This document shows, piece after piece, positions 37,977-48,092 of a stretch of DNA of 64,000 nucleotides (within the stretch, counting starts at the first letter, position 1; every line of letters starts with the position of its first letter). The position numbers were made by a program, and so were the translations under genes. Source of the DNA: Maricaulis sp039978735 (GTDB lineage Bacteria; Pseudomonadota; Alphaproteobacteria; Caulobacterales; Maricaulaceae); the NCBI RefSeq assembly GCF_039978735.1, contig NZ_JBDWAS010000021.1, positions 1 through 64,000 on the forward strand. Direction: 5' to 3'. The notes under the pieces are model-generated. The model searched no databases. It had not been told where the DNA came from and was given only the letters and a program-made list of their open reading frames with translations.

Positions 37977-38801
37977 TCACACGTGCGGGCTCCACATCAC
38001 CATCCAGGCGCCGAACACGCCCAGCGCGGTCAGGCCCGCCGCCGCCAGCATCACCGCGGCCATGCCCAGCTTCACCGGCACGGCGCGGCTGTCGCAGGCG
38101 CGCAGATAGAGTTCCAGGACCGCCCAGGGCAAAAGGAAGCAGGCATAGGCCAGTGCGTAGTCCGTCGGCCCGTTCATGCGCTCGCCGATCCCGGCCCCGC
38201 CCGTCGTGATCCCCCAGGCCATATAGCCGACCCGCAGATACCAGACGCCGCTGACGAAGATGAACAGCCGCATCGCCCAGCGCCGGTGCCGGTCGATCTG
38301 GCGGCGGCGGATGAAGTGCAGCGCAAAGGCCGCGGCGACCAGGATCAGGATGCCGTCGATTGTCGTGGCCAGGCCCGTCACGTCGTTCAGGCGGGTGCCC
38401 CGCCCCCAGATCAGGACGATACCGCCCACCGCCATGAAAACGCTGACAGCGAGAAAGGTCCGCCCCATCCAGCGATGCAGGACAGGCACGCGCTGGCGCA
38501 GTTGCGGGATGAGCTGCAGCGTGCCGCCCAGCGTGATCACCGCCGCCAGCAGGACATGGCTGATGAAGCCCAGATTGCCCGGCAGATCGCCCTCGATGAA
38601 GCCGTGGAAGAGCCCGATCTCGTCCCAGCGCTCCCACGCCCCCGACAGGGTCGGTGGCATATAGGCGGCCAGGATGTAGTAGACGAACAGCCACTGGCCC
38701 GCGATGACGGCCAGGAACCAGAGCGCGCCGGAGCTTTTCAACAGGCGCTGGGCAAGCGGAATGGATGGCAGGCGCACAACGGGCGCAACGGTTTCGGACA
38801 T
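37977..38801 (-). CDS. DUF2306-family membrane protein
   Basis: A 274-residue integral membrane protein with about seven helices. SGAWERWDEIGLFHGFIEGD and the LHRWMGRTFL motif match DUF2306; several conserved histidines lie near helix ends (ISHVLLAAVI, PVLHRWMG) and could bind heme or metal. It is divergent from a membrane AraC regulator 182 bases away, which probably controls it. Function is unknown. Confidence 0.75.
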   Translation of the reverse strand: MSETVAPVVRLPSIPLAQRLLKSSGALWFLAVIAGQWLFVYYILAAYMPPTLSGAWERWDEIGLFHGFIEGDLPGNLGFISHVLLAAVITLGGTLQLIPQLRQRVPVLHRWMGRTFLAVSVFMAVGGIVLIWGRGTRLNDVTGLATTIDGILILVAAAFALHFIRRRQIDRHRRWAMRLFIFVSGVWYLRVGYMAWGITTGGAGIGERMNGPTDYALAYACFLLPWAVLELYLRACDSRAVPVKLGMAAVMLAAAGLTALGVFGAWMVMWSPHV

Positions 38802-38983
38802 GACAAATCCCTTGAGTACACGGCGCCGCGAGACACCCGGATATGCGGGATTGAGGGCGGCGCGATGCCACTTGTCTTGCCGATTTGGAAATCGGCTATA
38901 CTGACGCATCCCTTGTGCAGGTTTGATCGGCGCCCCTGGCACGCCGCATGCTTGCAGCGACACGGACAGGCGGGAGTCGGGAC

Positions 38984-40063
38984 ATGCTGGAAATCGCGGG
39001 AGCCATAAAGCTGGCGGTAGCCGGTCTCGCCCTGACCTGGATCATCGCCATCGCCGCCATGCCCAAGCGCACGCCCCTGCACCTGACCTGGGCGGTCTTC
39101 TGCACCGGTCTGACGGCGGTGATGCTCCGCGAGGTGTTCGGCGACGCGCTCGGTCCGGCGACACCGCTGGTCATCATTGCCGGGTGCGGCACCTGCAGCG
39201 TCTTCTGGCTGGTTGCCCGGGGCCTGTTCAGAACCCGTGCGGTCATCGGTCCCGTCGAGCTGCTGCTGGTCGCAGGCATTTTCGCACCGACCGTGATCGA
39301 CCAGGCTGTGCTGAGCCCCATCGTACCGGACGCGGTGAGGCGCATCTATTTCCCGGCCGTGGCCGACGGGCTGGACGGGTTCCAGACCCTGTTGAGCTCG
39401 ACCGTGCTGATGCTCGCCTTCTGGGAGGGGCTGCGCGGCTGGTCCGGCGGACTGGCCAGAAACGAGAAGCGCATGCGCCTGCTCTACCTGTCGACCTTCG
39501 GCCTGTGCGTGTCGACCTGTGTGATGCTGCTGGATCATGGCAGTGCGCCGCTGCCCGCCGAGCTGATGGCCGGAATCCAGGCCGCCTGCGCCCTGGCGAT
39601 CCTGATCGTGATGAGCGTCGCCATCCGCTATCGCGCCACGCATCCGCTCACGGCGGAAGCACCGGCCCGCGCGGCCGGTCCGGCCAGCGCGGACGAGCGC
39701 GCCCTGGGCCGCCGGATCCGGGATGCACTGACGTCCGAGCAGCTCTATCTCGACCCGGAGCTGAAAGTCGCCGGCCTCGCCCGTAGGCTGCGCGAACCGG
39801 ACTACCGGATCAGCCGGGCCATCACGGCCGGGCTGGGCGAGCCGAACTTCAACCGCCTGGTCAATCGCTACCGGATCGAGCACGCCATGGCGCAATTGCA
39901 CGCACCTGACAGTGCGGACCTGTCGATCCTGGAAATCGCCCTCGACAGCGGTTTCGCCTCGATCGGCCCCTTCAACCGGGCCTTCAAGGAGATGACCGGC
40001 CAGACGCCGCGCGCGTTCAGGGCTGCCGGCCGCAGCACCCTCACCGGGCTGGCTGCAGAATAG
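38984..40063 (+). CDS. Membrane-anchored AraC-family regulator
   Basis: A 359-residue protein with about six or seven N-terminal membrane helices (residues 1-~235) and a C-terminal AraC DNA-binding domain (~255-350): SEQLYLDPELKVAGLARRL, then LVNRYRIEHAMAQL and the second helix-turn-helix, ending in EMTGQTPRAFR. It probably senses a membrane or envelope signal directly. The start at 38984 has GGGAG upstream. The divergent DUF2306 gene is the likely target. Confidence 0.88.
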   Translation: MLEIAGAIKLAVAGLALTWIIAIAAMPKRTPLHLTWAVFCTGLTAVMLREVFGDALGPATPLVIIAGCGTCSVFWLVARGLFRTRAVIGPVELLLVAGIFAPTVIDQAVLSPIVPDAVRRIYFPAVADGLDGFQTLLSSTVLMLAFWEGLRGWSGGLARNEKRMRLLYLSTFGLCVSTCVMLLDHGSAPLPAELMAGIQAACALAILIVMSVAIRYRATHPLTAEAPARAAGPASADERALGRRIRDALTSEQLYLDPELKVAGLARRLREPDYRISRAITAGLGEPNFNRLVNRYRIEHAMAQLHAPDSADLSILEIALDSGFASIGPFNRAFKEMTGQTPRAFRAAGRSTLTGLAAE

Positions 40064-40076
40064 CGCCCCAAACGAA

Positions 40077-40102
40077 AAACGGCGCCCCGCGGGGCGCCGT
40101 TT
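40077..40102. terminator. Bidirectional terminator
   Basis: A near-perfect palindrome (AAACGGCGCCCC with its complement) between the convergent AraC and clpA genes. A-rich on the left and T-rich on the right, so it can serve both strands. Confidence 0.75.
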
Positions 40103-40126
40103 CCGTGTCAGCGATAGAGAGAGGGA

Positions 40127-42436
40127 TCAGACCTCTTCCTTCTTGCTCTTCTTGGCGTTGCGCGGCAGCAGCCGGTCGCCGGGCGTGATGTGGAAGTCGA
40201 GCCGGTCAGCATCGGCCGGGTCGATATCGACCTTCACCAGACCGCCCTTCTTCAGCTCGCCGAACAGGATCTGGTCGGCCAGCGGCTTCTTGATGTGCTC
40301 CTGGATGACCCGGGCCAGCGGACGGGCACCGAAGCGGCTGTCATAGCCACGCTCGGACAGCCAGGCCGTCGCTTCCGGCGTCAGCTCGAAGGTCACGCCG
40401 CGATCGATCAGCTGGGCTTCCAGCTGCAGGACGAACTTCTCGACGACGCGGCCGATCGTGTCGCTGGACAGCGGCGCGAACGGAATGACGGCGTCCAGAC
40501 GGTTGCGGAATTCCGGCGTGAACAGGCGTTCCACCGCGGCATCGGCCTCGTCCGTCTTCTTGGCGGCATTGAAACCGATCGACTCTTTTTGCGCGTCGGC
40601 GGCGCCCGCATTCGTGGTCATCACCAGGATGACATTGCGGAAGTCCACCTTCTTGCCGTTCGAGTCGGTCAGCGTGCCATTGTCCATCACCTGCAGGAGG
40701 ATGTTGAACAGGTCCGGGTGCGCCTTCTCGATCTCGTCGAGCAGCAGCACCGAGTGCGGATGCTGGTCGACAGCATCGGTCAGGAGACCGCCCTGGTCGA
40801 AACCGACATAGCCCGGAGGCGCGCCGATCAGCCGCGAAACGGCGTGACGCTCCATGTATTCGGACATGTCGAACCGGTGCAGTTCGACACCCATGATGTC
40901 GGCCAGCTGCTTGGTCACCTCGGTCTTGCCGACGCCCGTGGGGCCGGAGAAGAGGTAGCAGCCGATCGGCTTGTTGGGCTCGCGCAGGCCGGCGCGGGAC
41001 AGCTTGATCGCCGTTGCCAGCTTCTCGATCGCCGCGTCCTGGCCGAACACGACATGGCTCAGATCGGTCTCCAGATTCTTCAGCGACTGCTCGTCATCCT
41101 TGGACACCGTCTTCGGCGGGATGCGGGCCATGGTCGCGACCACGGCTTCGACTTCCTTCACGCCGATCGTCTTCTTGCGCTTGGACACGGGTTGCAGGCG
41201 CATCTGGGCACCGGCCTCGTCGATCACGTCGATCGCCTTGTCCGGCAGTTTGCGGTCGCCCATGTAGCGCGAGGACAGTTCCACGGCCGATTTCAGCGCC
41301 TCATTGGTGAAGCGCACATCGTGGAAGTCCTCGAAATAGGACTTCAGGCCCTGCAGGATCTTGATGGCGTCGGGCACGGACGGTTCGGACACGTCGATCT
41401 TCTGGAAGCGCCGCGCCAGGGCCCGGTCCTTCTCGAAGTGCTGACGGTATTCCTTGTAGGTCGTCGAGCCCATGCAGCGCAGGCCGCCCGACTGAAGCGC
41501 CGGCTTTAAGAGGTTGGAGGCATCCATGGCGCCGCCGGAGGTTGCGCCCGCACCGATCACGGTGTGGATCTCGTCGATGAACAGGACGGCATTGTCCTTG
41601 TCCTCGAGCTCCTTGACGACCTGTTTCACGCGCTCCTCGAAATCGCCGCGATAGCGGGTCCCCGCCAAGAGCGAGCCCATGTCCAGCGAATAGATCGTTG
41701 CACCGGCGAGCACGTCGGGAACCTCGTTCTCGACGATCTTGCGGGCAATGCCTTCGGCGATGGCCGTCTTGCCGACGCCGGGATCGCCGACGAGCAACGG
41801 ATTGTTCTTGCGGCGGCGCACCAGGACCTGGATGCAGCGTTCCACCTCGGCGTCGCGGCCGATCAGCGGATCCACCCCGCCCTTGCGCGCCTTGTCATTG
41901 AGGTTGACGCAATAGGCGGTCAGCGCATCGCCGTCCTTCTGGGCCTCCTCGGCCTCTTCGGTACCGCGCACGGCACGCTCTTCCGAGGCGCCCGGCTTGC
42001 GGCCGATACCGTGGGAGATGAAGTTCACCGCGTCGTAGCGCGTCATGTCGCGCTCGGCGAGGAAATAGGCCGCATGGCTCTCGCGTTCGGCAAACAGGGC
42101 GACCAGAACATTGGCACCCGTCACTTCCTCGCGTCCGGCATTCTGGACGTGGATAACGGCGCGCTGGATCACGCGCTGGAAGCCGGCCGTCGGCTTGGCG
42201 TCCTCGTCATCATCGACGACCAGTTCGGACAATTCATTGTCGACGTATTCGGTCAGGGTGGCGCGAAGCTCATCCAGATCGACATCGCACGCCTTCATCA
42301 CGGCGCTGGCGTCCTGATCGTCCACGAGCGCGAGGAGAAGGTGCTCCAGGGTGGCAAATTCATGCCCACGCTCATTGGCGTAGCCCAGAGCGCGGTGCAG
42401 GCTGTCTTCGAGATCTGAAGAGAATGAGGGCACCAC
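40127..42436 (-). CDS. clpA: ClpP-associated AAA+ unfoldase ClpA
   Basis: A 769-residue HSP100 unfoldase that feeds substrates to ClpP. The N-terminal ClpN repeats (ALGYANERGHEFATLEHLLL) bind ClpS. AAA module 1: GDPGVGKTAIAEG and LFIDEIHTVIG; module 2: GPTGVGKTEVTKQ and LLLDEIEKAHPDL. The gene begins just after clpS, so they are co-expressed. The C-terminus is basic. Confidence 0.97.
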   Translation of the reverse strand: MVPSFSSDLEDSLHRALGYANERGHEFATLEHLLLALVDDQDASAVMKACDVDLDELRATLTEYVDNELSELVVDDDEDAKPTAGFQRVIQRAVIHVQNAGREEVTGANVLVALFAERESHAAYFLAERDMTRYDAVNFISHGIGRKPGASEERAVRGTEEAEEAQKDGDALTAYCVNLNDKARKGGVDPLIGRDAEVERCIQVLVRRRKNNPLLVGDPGVGKTAIAEGIARKIVENEVPDVLAGATIYSLDMGSLLAGTRYRGDFEERVKQVVKELEDKDNAVLFIDEIHTVIGAGATSGGAMDASNLLKPALQSGGLRCMGSTTYKEYRQHFEKDRALARRFQKIDVSEPSVPDAIKILQGLKSYFEDFHDVRFTNEALKSAVELSSRYMGDRKLPDKAIDVIDEAGAQMRLQPVSKRKKTIGVKEVEAVVATMARIPPKTVSKDDEQSLKNLETDLSHVVFGQDAAIEKLATAIKLSRAGLREPNKPIGCYLFSGPTGVGKTEVTKQLADIMGVELHRFDMSEYMERHAVSRLIGAPPGYVGFDQGGLLTDAVDQHPHSVLLLDEIEKAHPDLFNILLQVMDNGTLTDSNGKKVDFRNVILVMTTNAGAADAQKESIGFNAAKKTDEADAAVERLFTPEFRNRLDAVIPFAPLSSDTIGRVVEKFVLQLEAQLIDRGVTFELTPEATAWLSERGYDSRFGARPLARVIQEHIKKPLADQILFGELKKGGLVKVDIDPADADRLDFHITPGDRLLPRNAKKSKKEEV

Positions 42437-42437
42437 T

Positions 42438-42767
42438 CTATTCCTTTTCCATTGTGCACTGGAGCGGGTGTTGGGCCCGCCGTGCGGCGTCCATGACCTG
42501 GGCTACCTTGGTTTCGGCAACCTCGTACGTGTACACGCCGCACATACCGACCCCGTTCTGATGTACATGCAGCATGATTCTCGCTGCATCCTCGGGCGAT
42601 TTTCGGAATATCCGGACGAGAACCTCGACCACGAATTCCATCGGCGTGTAGTCGTCATTTAGTAAGAGGACACGGTAAAGCGAAGGTTTCTTGGTCGCCG
42701 GGCGCGTCTTCGTGGCAAGCCCTGTGCCCTCTTCTTCGCCCGCATCTTCATGATTTCGTTCGGTCAT
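42438..42767 (-). CDS. clpS: ClpA adaptor ClpS (N-degron recognition)
   Basis: A 109-residue adaptor delivering N-end-rule substrates to ClpAP. The conserved core is YRVLLLNDDYTPMEFVVEVL, then HVHQNGVGMCGVYTYEVAETKV. The N-terminal ~30 residues are a flexible, Lys/Thr-rich extension. It ends one base before clpA starts. Confidence 0.95.
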   Translation of the reverse strand: MTERNHEDAGEEEGTGLATKTRPATKKPSLYRVLLLNDDYTPMEFVVEVLVRIFRKSPEDAARIMLHVHQNGVGMCGVYTYEVAETKVAQVMDAARRAQHPLQCTMEKE

Positions 42768-43112
42768 ATTTTAATCGTACTCGGTTATTCATCGCGGCCC
42801 CGAATGCAGTTCGGGGCGTCCGGTGGCACAAGACGCTCGACGCGGCCGGGACCGCGTACCGGACGAAAAGATAGCACGGCGGCCAATTTCTTTCTTCCCG
42901 TTTCGTCCGCGAGGACATAAGAAGAAGGCCCCTCAATTTACAGGGGAGCCACCGGTTCGTTATCAGGCCCGGTCGGGGAGGACAGGCCTCCGGCACCCGG
43001 AAAACCGGGGTCGAGGCTACAGGGCGCGAACCCGTGTACGCAAGCCATGGCTGGCGTTCCGCCCCAAGAATAACGGCTTTCCAGCCGCTCTATCCACAGG
43101 CGGGATGACCCG
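42768..43112. other. Hairpin-rich clpS upstream region
   Basis: A gene-free stretch before clpS. Five short perfect or near-perfect stems lie at 42996-43009, 43022-43033, 43043-43052, 43053-43063 and 43074-43087. The last is CGGCT with a GGAA loop on the minus strand. The part after 43087 resembles a tRNA D-arm (minus strand, TGGATAGAGCG), but no complete tRNA can be folded. It may be a leader or a small structured RNA. Confidence 0.35.
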
Positions 43113-43147
43113 AAAAAAAATGGGCCCGGTGAAGATCACCGGGCCCA
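43113..43147 (-). terminator. Rho-independent terminator of the phasin gene
   Basis: An 11-bp GC-rich stem (43121-43131 / 43137-43147) with a 5-nt loop is followed, on the minus strand, by eight T residues. Confidence 0.92.
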
Positions 43148-43178
43148 GTCGGGGAGGAAAACTTGATTCGCCGGAGCG

Positions 43179-43847
43179 TCAGCGCTGGGCTTGCGCGAGT
43201 TCCACGGCGGCCGAGACGCGTGCGTTGAGCGGCTTCAGCGTGTCCTTGAAAACGTCCGAGAACAGGTCGGTCGTCTTGTTCAGCTCGGCGAGGTAGTTGT
43301 CCATCGCCGTCTTGGTGAACTGGGACTGGATCTCGAAGATCTCCTGGACCGACTTCGCCGAAGCGAACGCCTTCGTCGCGGTGACGCTGTCTTCCATGAA
43401 GGACTTGGCGTAGGTCACGGCATTGGTGTTGGCCGTTTCGAAGCCCTTGCCGGCGACCGTGGCGGACGCGATCATCGCGTCGACGGTTTCCTTGTGGAAA
43501 TTGCTCGCCTCGGTGACGGACTTCAGGGTCTTCTCGAAACCTTCCTTGAGCGCTTCATTGCTCGCGGTGGTCATGCTTTCGATGGTCTGGTTCATGGGAT
43601 TGCTCGCTTTCGTGCGGGCTGCCGCCTGGGGGGCCGGCTTGGCAGCTTTCTTGACCTTGGCGGGCTTGGATTTCGGCGCCGCCGGCTTGCCGACCGTCTT
43701 TTTCGGCGCTGCGGCTTTCGCCGGAGCCGCCTTGGAAGACGCCTTGACCGCTTTCACCGTCTCCGGCGCTGCCTTGGGCGCAGCCGGGGCGTCCGCTTGA
43801 GCAGCGGAAGCTTTGGTGCCGGTCGTCTGGATCTTGTCGTCGGTCAT
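43179..43847 (-). CDS. Phasin-family protein with basic N-terminal tail
   Basis: A 222-residue protein. The C-terminal ~130 residues match phasins that coat polyhydroxyalkanoate granules (ASNFHKETVDAMIASATVAGKGFE; VQEIFEIQSQFTKTAMDNYLA). The first ~75 residues are rich in Lys, Ala and Pro, resembling histone H1-like tails. The tail may bind nucleic acid or be a linker. No PHA synthase is in the window. A promoter and a palindromic operator lie upstream and a strong terminator downstream, so it is monocistronic. Confidence 0.88.
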   Translation of the reverse strand: MTDDKIQTTGTKASAAQADAPAAPKAAPETVKAVKASSKAAPAKAAAPKKTVGKPAAPKSKPAKVKKAAKPAPQAAARTKASNPMNQTIESMTTASNEALKEGFEKTLKSVTEASNFHKETVDAMIASATVAGKGFETANTNAVTYAKSFMEDSVTATKAFASAKSVQEIFEIQSQFTKTAMDNYLAELNKTTDLFSDVFKDTLKPLNARVSAAVELAQAQR

Positions 43848-43889
43848 GGTTCAAACTTTGTGTTGCGACCGCTCTTCGCAGTCGCAGCA

Positions 43890-43918
43890 AACATAGGCCG
43901 CGCACCCGGTATCGTCAA
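43890..43918 (-). promoter_or_regulatory. Sigma-70-type promoter of the phasin gene
   Basis: On the minus strand, -35 TTGACG (43913-43918) and -10 TATGTT (43890-43895) are separated by 17 bases, a near-consensus spacing, about 43 bases before the start codon. Confidence 0.65.
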
Positions 43919-43921
43919 GGG

Positions 43922-43944
43922 ATTTTTGTGCGCCGCACAAAAAT
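43922..43944. promoter_or_regulatory. Perfect palindrome next to the phasin promoter (possible PhaR operator)
   Basis: ATTTTTGTGC, 3 nt, GCACAAAAAT forms a perfect 10-bp inverted repeat three bases beyond the -35 box. The TGC-N3-GCA core resembles sites reported for PhaR, the PHA-sensing repressor of alphaproteobacteria. That assignment is an inference. Confidence 0.55.
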
Positions 43945-44007
43945 ATCGTAATTCCTGATGAGACGGGCTTAACCAGCTGGAAACGGCCTTGCGAGACAGT
44001 GCGGGCC

Positions 44008-45324
44008 ATGGTTACCGCACGCCGCCTCTTCCTGAGCCTCCTGGCCCTGGCCGCCCTGCTGCTGGCCACGCCGGACAACGCCCATGCCGACACGTCGCGC
44101 TATGCCGCCTTCGTGGTCGATGAAAACTCGGGCGTCGTGCTGCATTCACGCCGCTCGGAAGCCGCGCGCTATCCCGCCTCGCTAACCAAGATGATGACGC
44201 TCTACATGCTGTTCGACGCCATCGAACAGGGCGAGATCGGGCTGAACGACCAGATCCGCGTATCCGCCAATGCCGCCAATGCGGTGCCCTCCCGGCTCGG
44301 CTTTTCGGCCGGTGACACGATCAGTGTGGAAGACGCGATCGGCGCGCTTGTGGTGAAAAGCGCCAATGATGTCGCCGTTGCCGTCGGCGAGCGCCTGGGC
44401 GGTGGCGAGAGCCGGTTTGCCGAGATGATGACGCAGACGGCGCGCGAGCTGGGGCTGGAAAACACGACTTTCCGCAATGCCTCCGGCCTGCCCGACCGGC
44501 GCCAGACCACGACCGCCCGCGACATGGCCCGCCTGGCTGTCGCCCTGCACCGCGATTTCCCGGACTATTTCGAGTATTTCAACACCGAGAGCTTCCGCTG
44601 GAATGGCCGCACCTACCGCAATCACAATACGCTGGTCGGCCGCGTCGAGGGCGTTGACGGTCTCAAGACCGGCTATATCCGCGCCTCCGGCTTCAATGTC
44701 GTCGTCTCGGCCGAGCGCGGCGAGCACCGTCTCGTCGCCGTCGTGATGGGCGGGCCCAGTGCCGCCTCCCGCGATGCGCATGCCGAAGAGCTGATCGAGG
44801 CCGCCTTTGCCACCCTGGAGCAGCGCGAGGATACGCGCCTGTTCGCCGCCCTCTCCTCGCCGCGCATCTCGCCGATGCGTCAACAGGAGCTGATCGCCAT
44901 CGATGTTGCCGCGCTTCATCTCGCCGCCCCGACCGAAGTCGGTTCCGGCCAGACCGCCCCGCCGGTCCAGGTCGTGCTGGCCGACGAGGACGAGCTGCAG
45001 GCCCCCGTCGCACAGCCGGCTGTGGCTCAGCAGGCTGCGCCCGCCCGCATGGCTGAAGCCGAGCCGGACCTCCTGCGCGGCGCCTGGTCGGTGCAGGTCG
45101 GTGCCTATAATTCCGCCGATGCCGCGCACCAGCAATTGCAGCGCGTCACCGGTTTCTCGCTGGCGCTCAATGCCGCCCAGCCTGCAGCCCGCGCCGTCGA
45201 TGTTGCCGGCGACCGCCTGTGGCGGGCCCGTTTCGAGGCCCTGACCGAGACCGAGGCGCGCCGCGCCTGCAGCGATCTCTCCGCCCGCAGCCAGGCCTGT
45301 TTCACGGTCGCTCCGGGCCGCTGA
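44008..45324 (+). CDS. D-alanyl-D-alanine carboxypeptidase with SPOR domain
   Basis: A 438-residue S11-family penicillin-binding protein trimming the terminal D-Ala of peptidoglycan stems. A signal peptide (ending ATPDNAHA) is followed by SxxK (YPASLTKMMTLY), SxN (KSANDVA) and KTG (GLKTGYI). Residues ~265-350 are Pro/Ala-rich, then a C-terminal SPOR domain (WSVQVGAYNSADAAHQQL) that binds denuded glycan at the septum. Start at the ATG rather than a GTG 9 bases upstream. Confidence 0.94.
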   Translation: MVTARRLFLSLLALAALLLATPDNAHADTSRYAAFVVDENSGVVLHSRRSEAARYPASLTKMMTLYMLFDAIEQGEIGLNDQIRVSANAANAVPSRLGFSAGDTISVEDAIGALVVKSANDVAVAVGERLGGGESRFAEMMTQTARELGLENTTFRNASGLPDRRQTTTARDMARLAVALHRDFPDYFEYFNTESFRWNGRTYRNHNTLVGRVEGVDGLKTGYIRASGFNVVVSAERGEHRLVAVVMGGPSAASRDAHAEELIEAAFATLEQREDTRLFAALSSPRISPMRQQELIAIDVAALHLAAPTEVGSGQTAPPVQVVLADEDELQAPVAQPAVAQQAAPARMAEAEPDLLRGAWSVQVGAYNSADAAHQQLQRVTGFSLALNAAQPAARAVDVAGDRLWRARFEALTETEARRACSDLSARSQACFTVAPGR

Positions 45325-45462
45325 CCCTTCCCTTTCAACGCCCGTCCTGTGCGGCGGGCTGGAATCTTTGCGTCGGTTGACACAACCTGTCGGCTCGAAC
45401 ACTTTCGCGCGCCTTGGCTGCCGCCCGGCGGCCCACAGCCTTATGTCTGGACGCAAATGCCG

Positions 45463-48087
<2,625 letters not shown>

Positions 48088-48092
48088 AGCGG

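Noticed and set aside
42985..43110. tRNA-Ser or tRNA-Sec gene on the minus strand
   Set aside because: An anticodon-arm-like CTGGAAAG, a D-arm-like TGGATAGAGCG and a T-arm-like GGGTTCGCGCCC are present, but the anticodon loop is one base short, the gap to the T-arm is too long and no acceptor stem pairs. Kept only as a structured-region finding.
45377..45405. Promoter of topA
   Set aside because: A perfect TTGACA is present at 45377, but no acceptable -10 hexamer lies 16-18 bases downstream.
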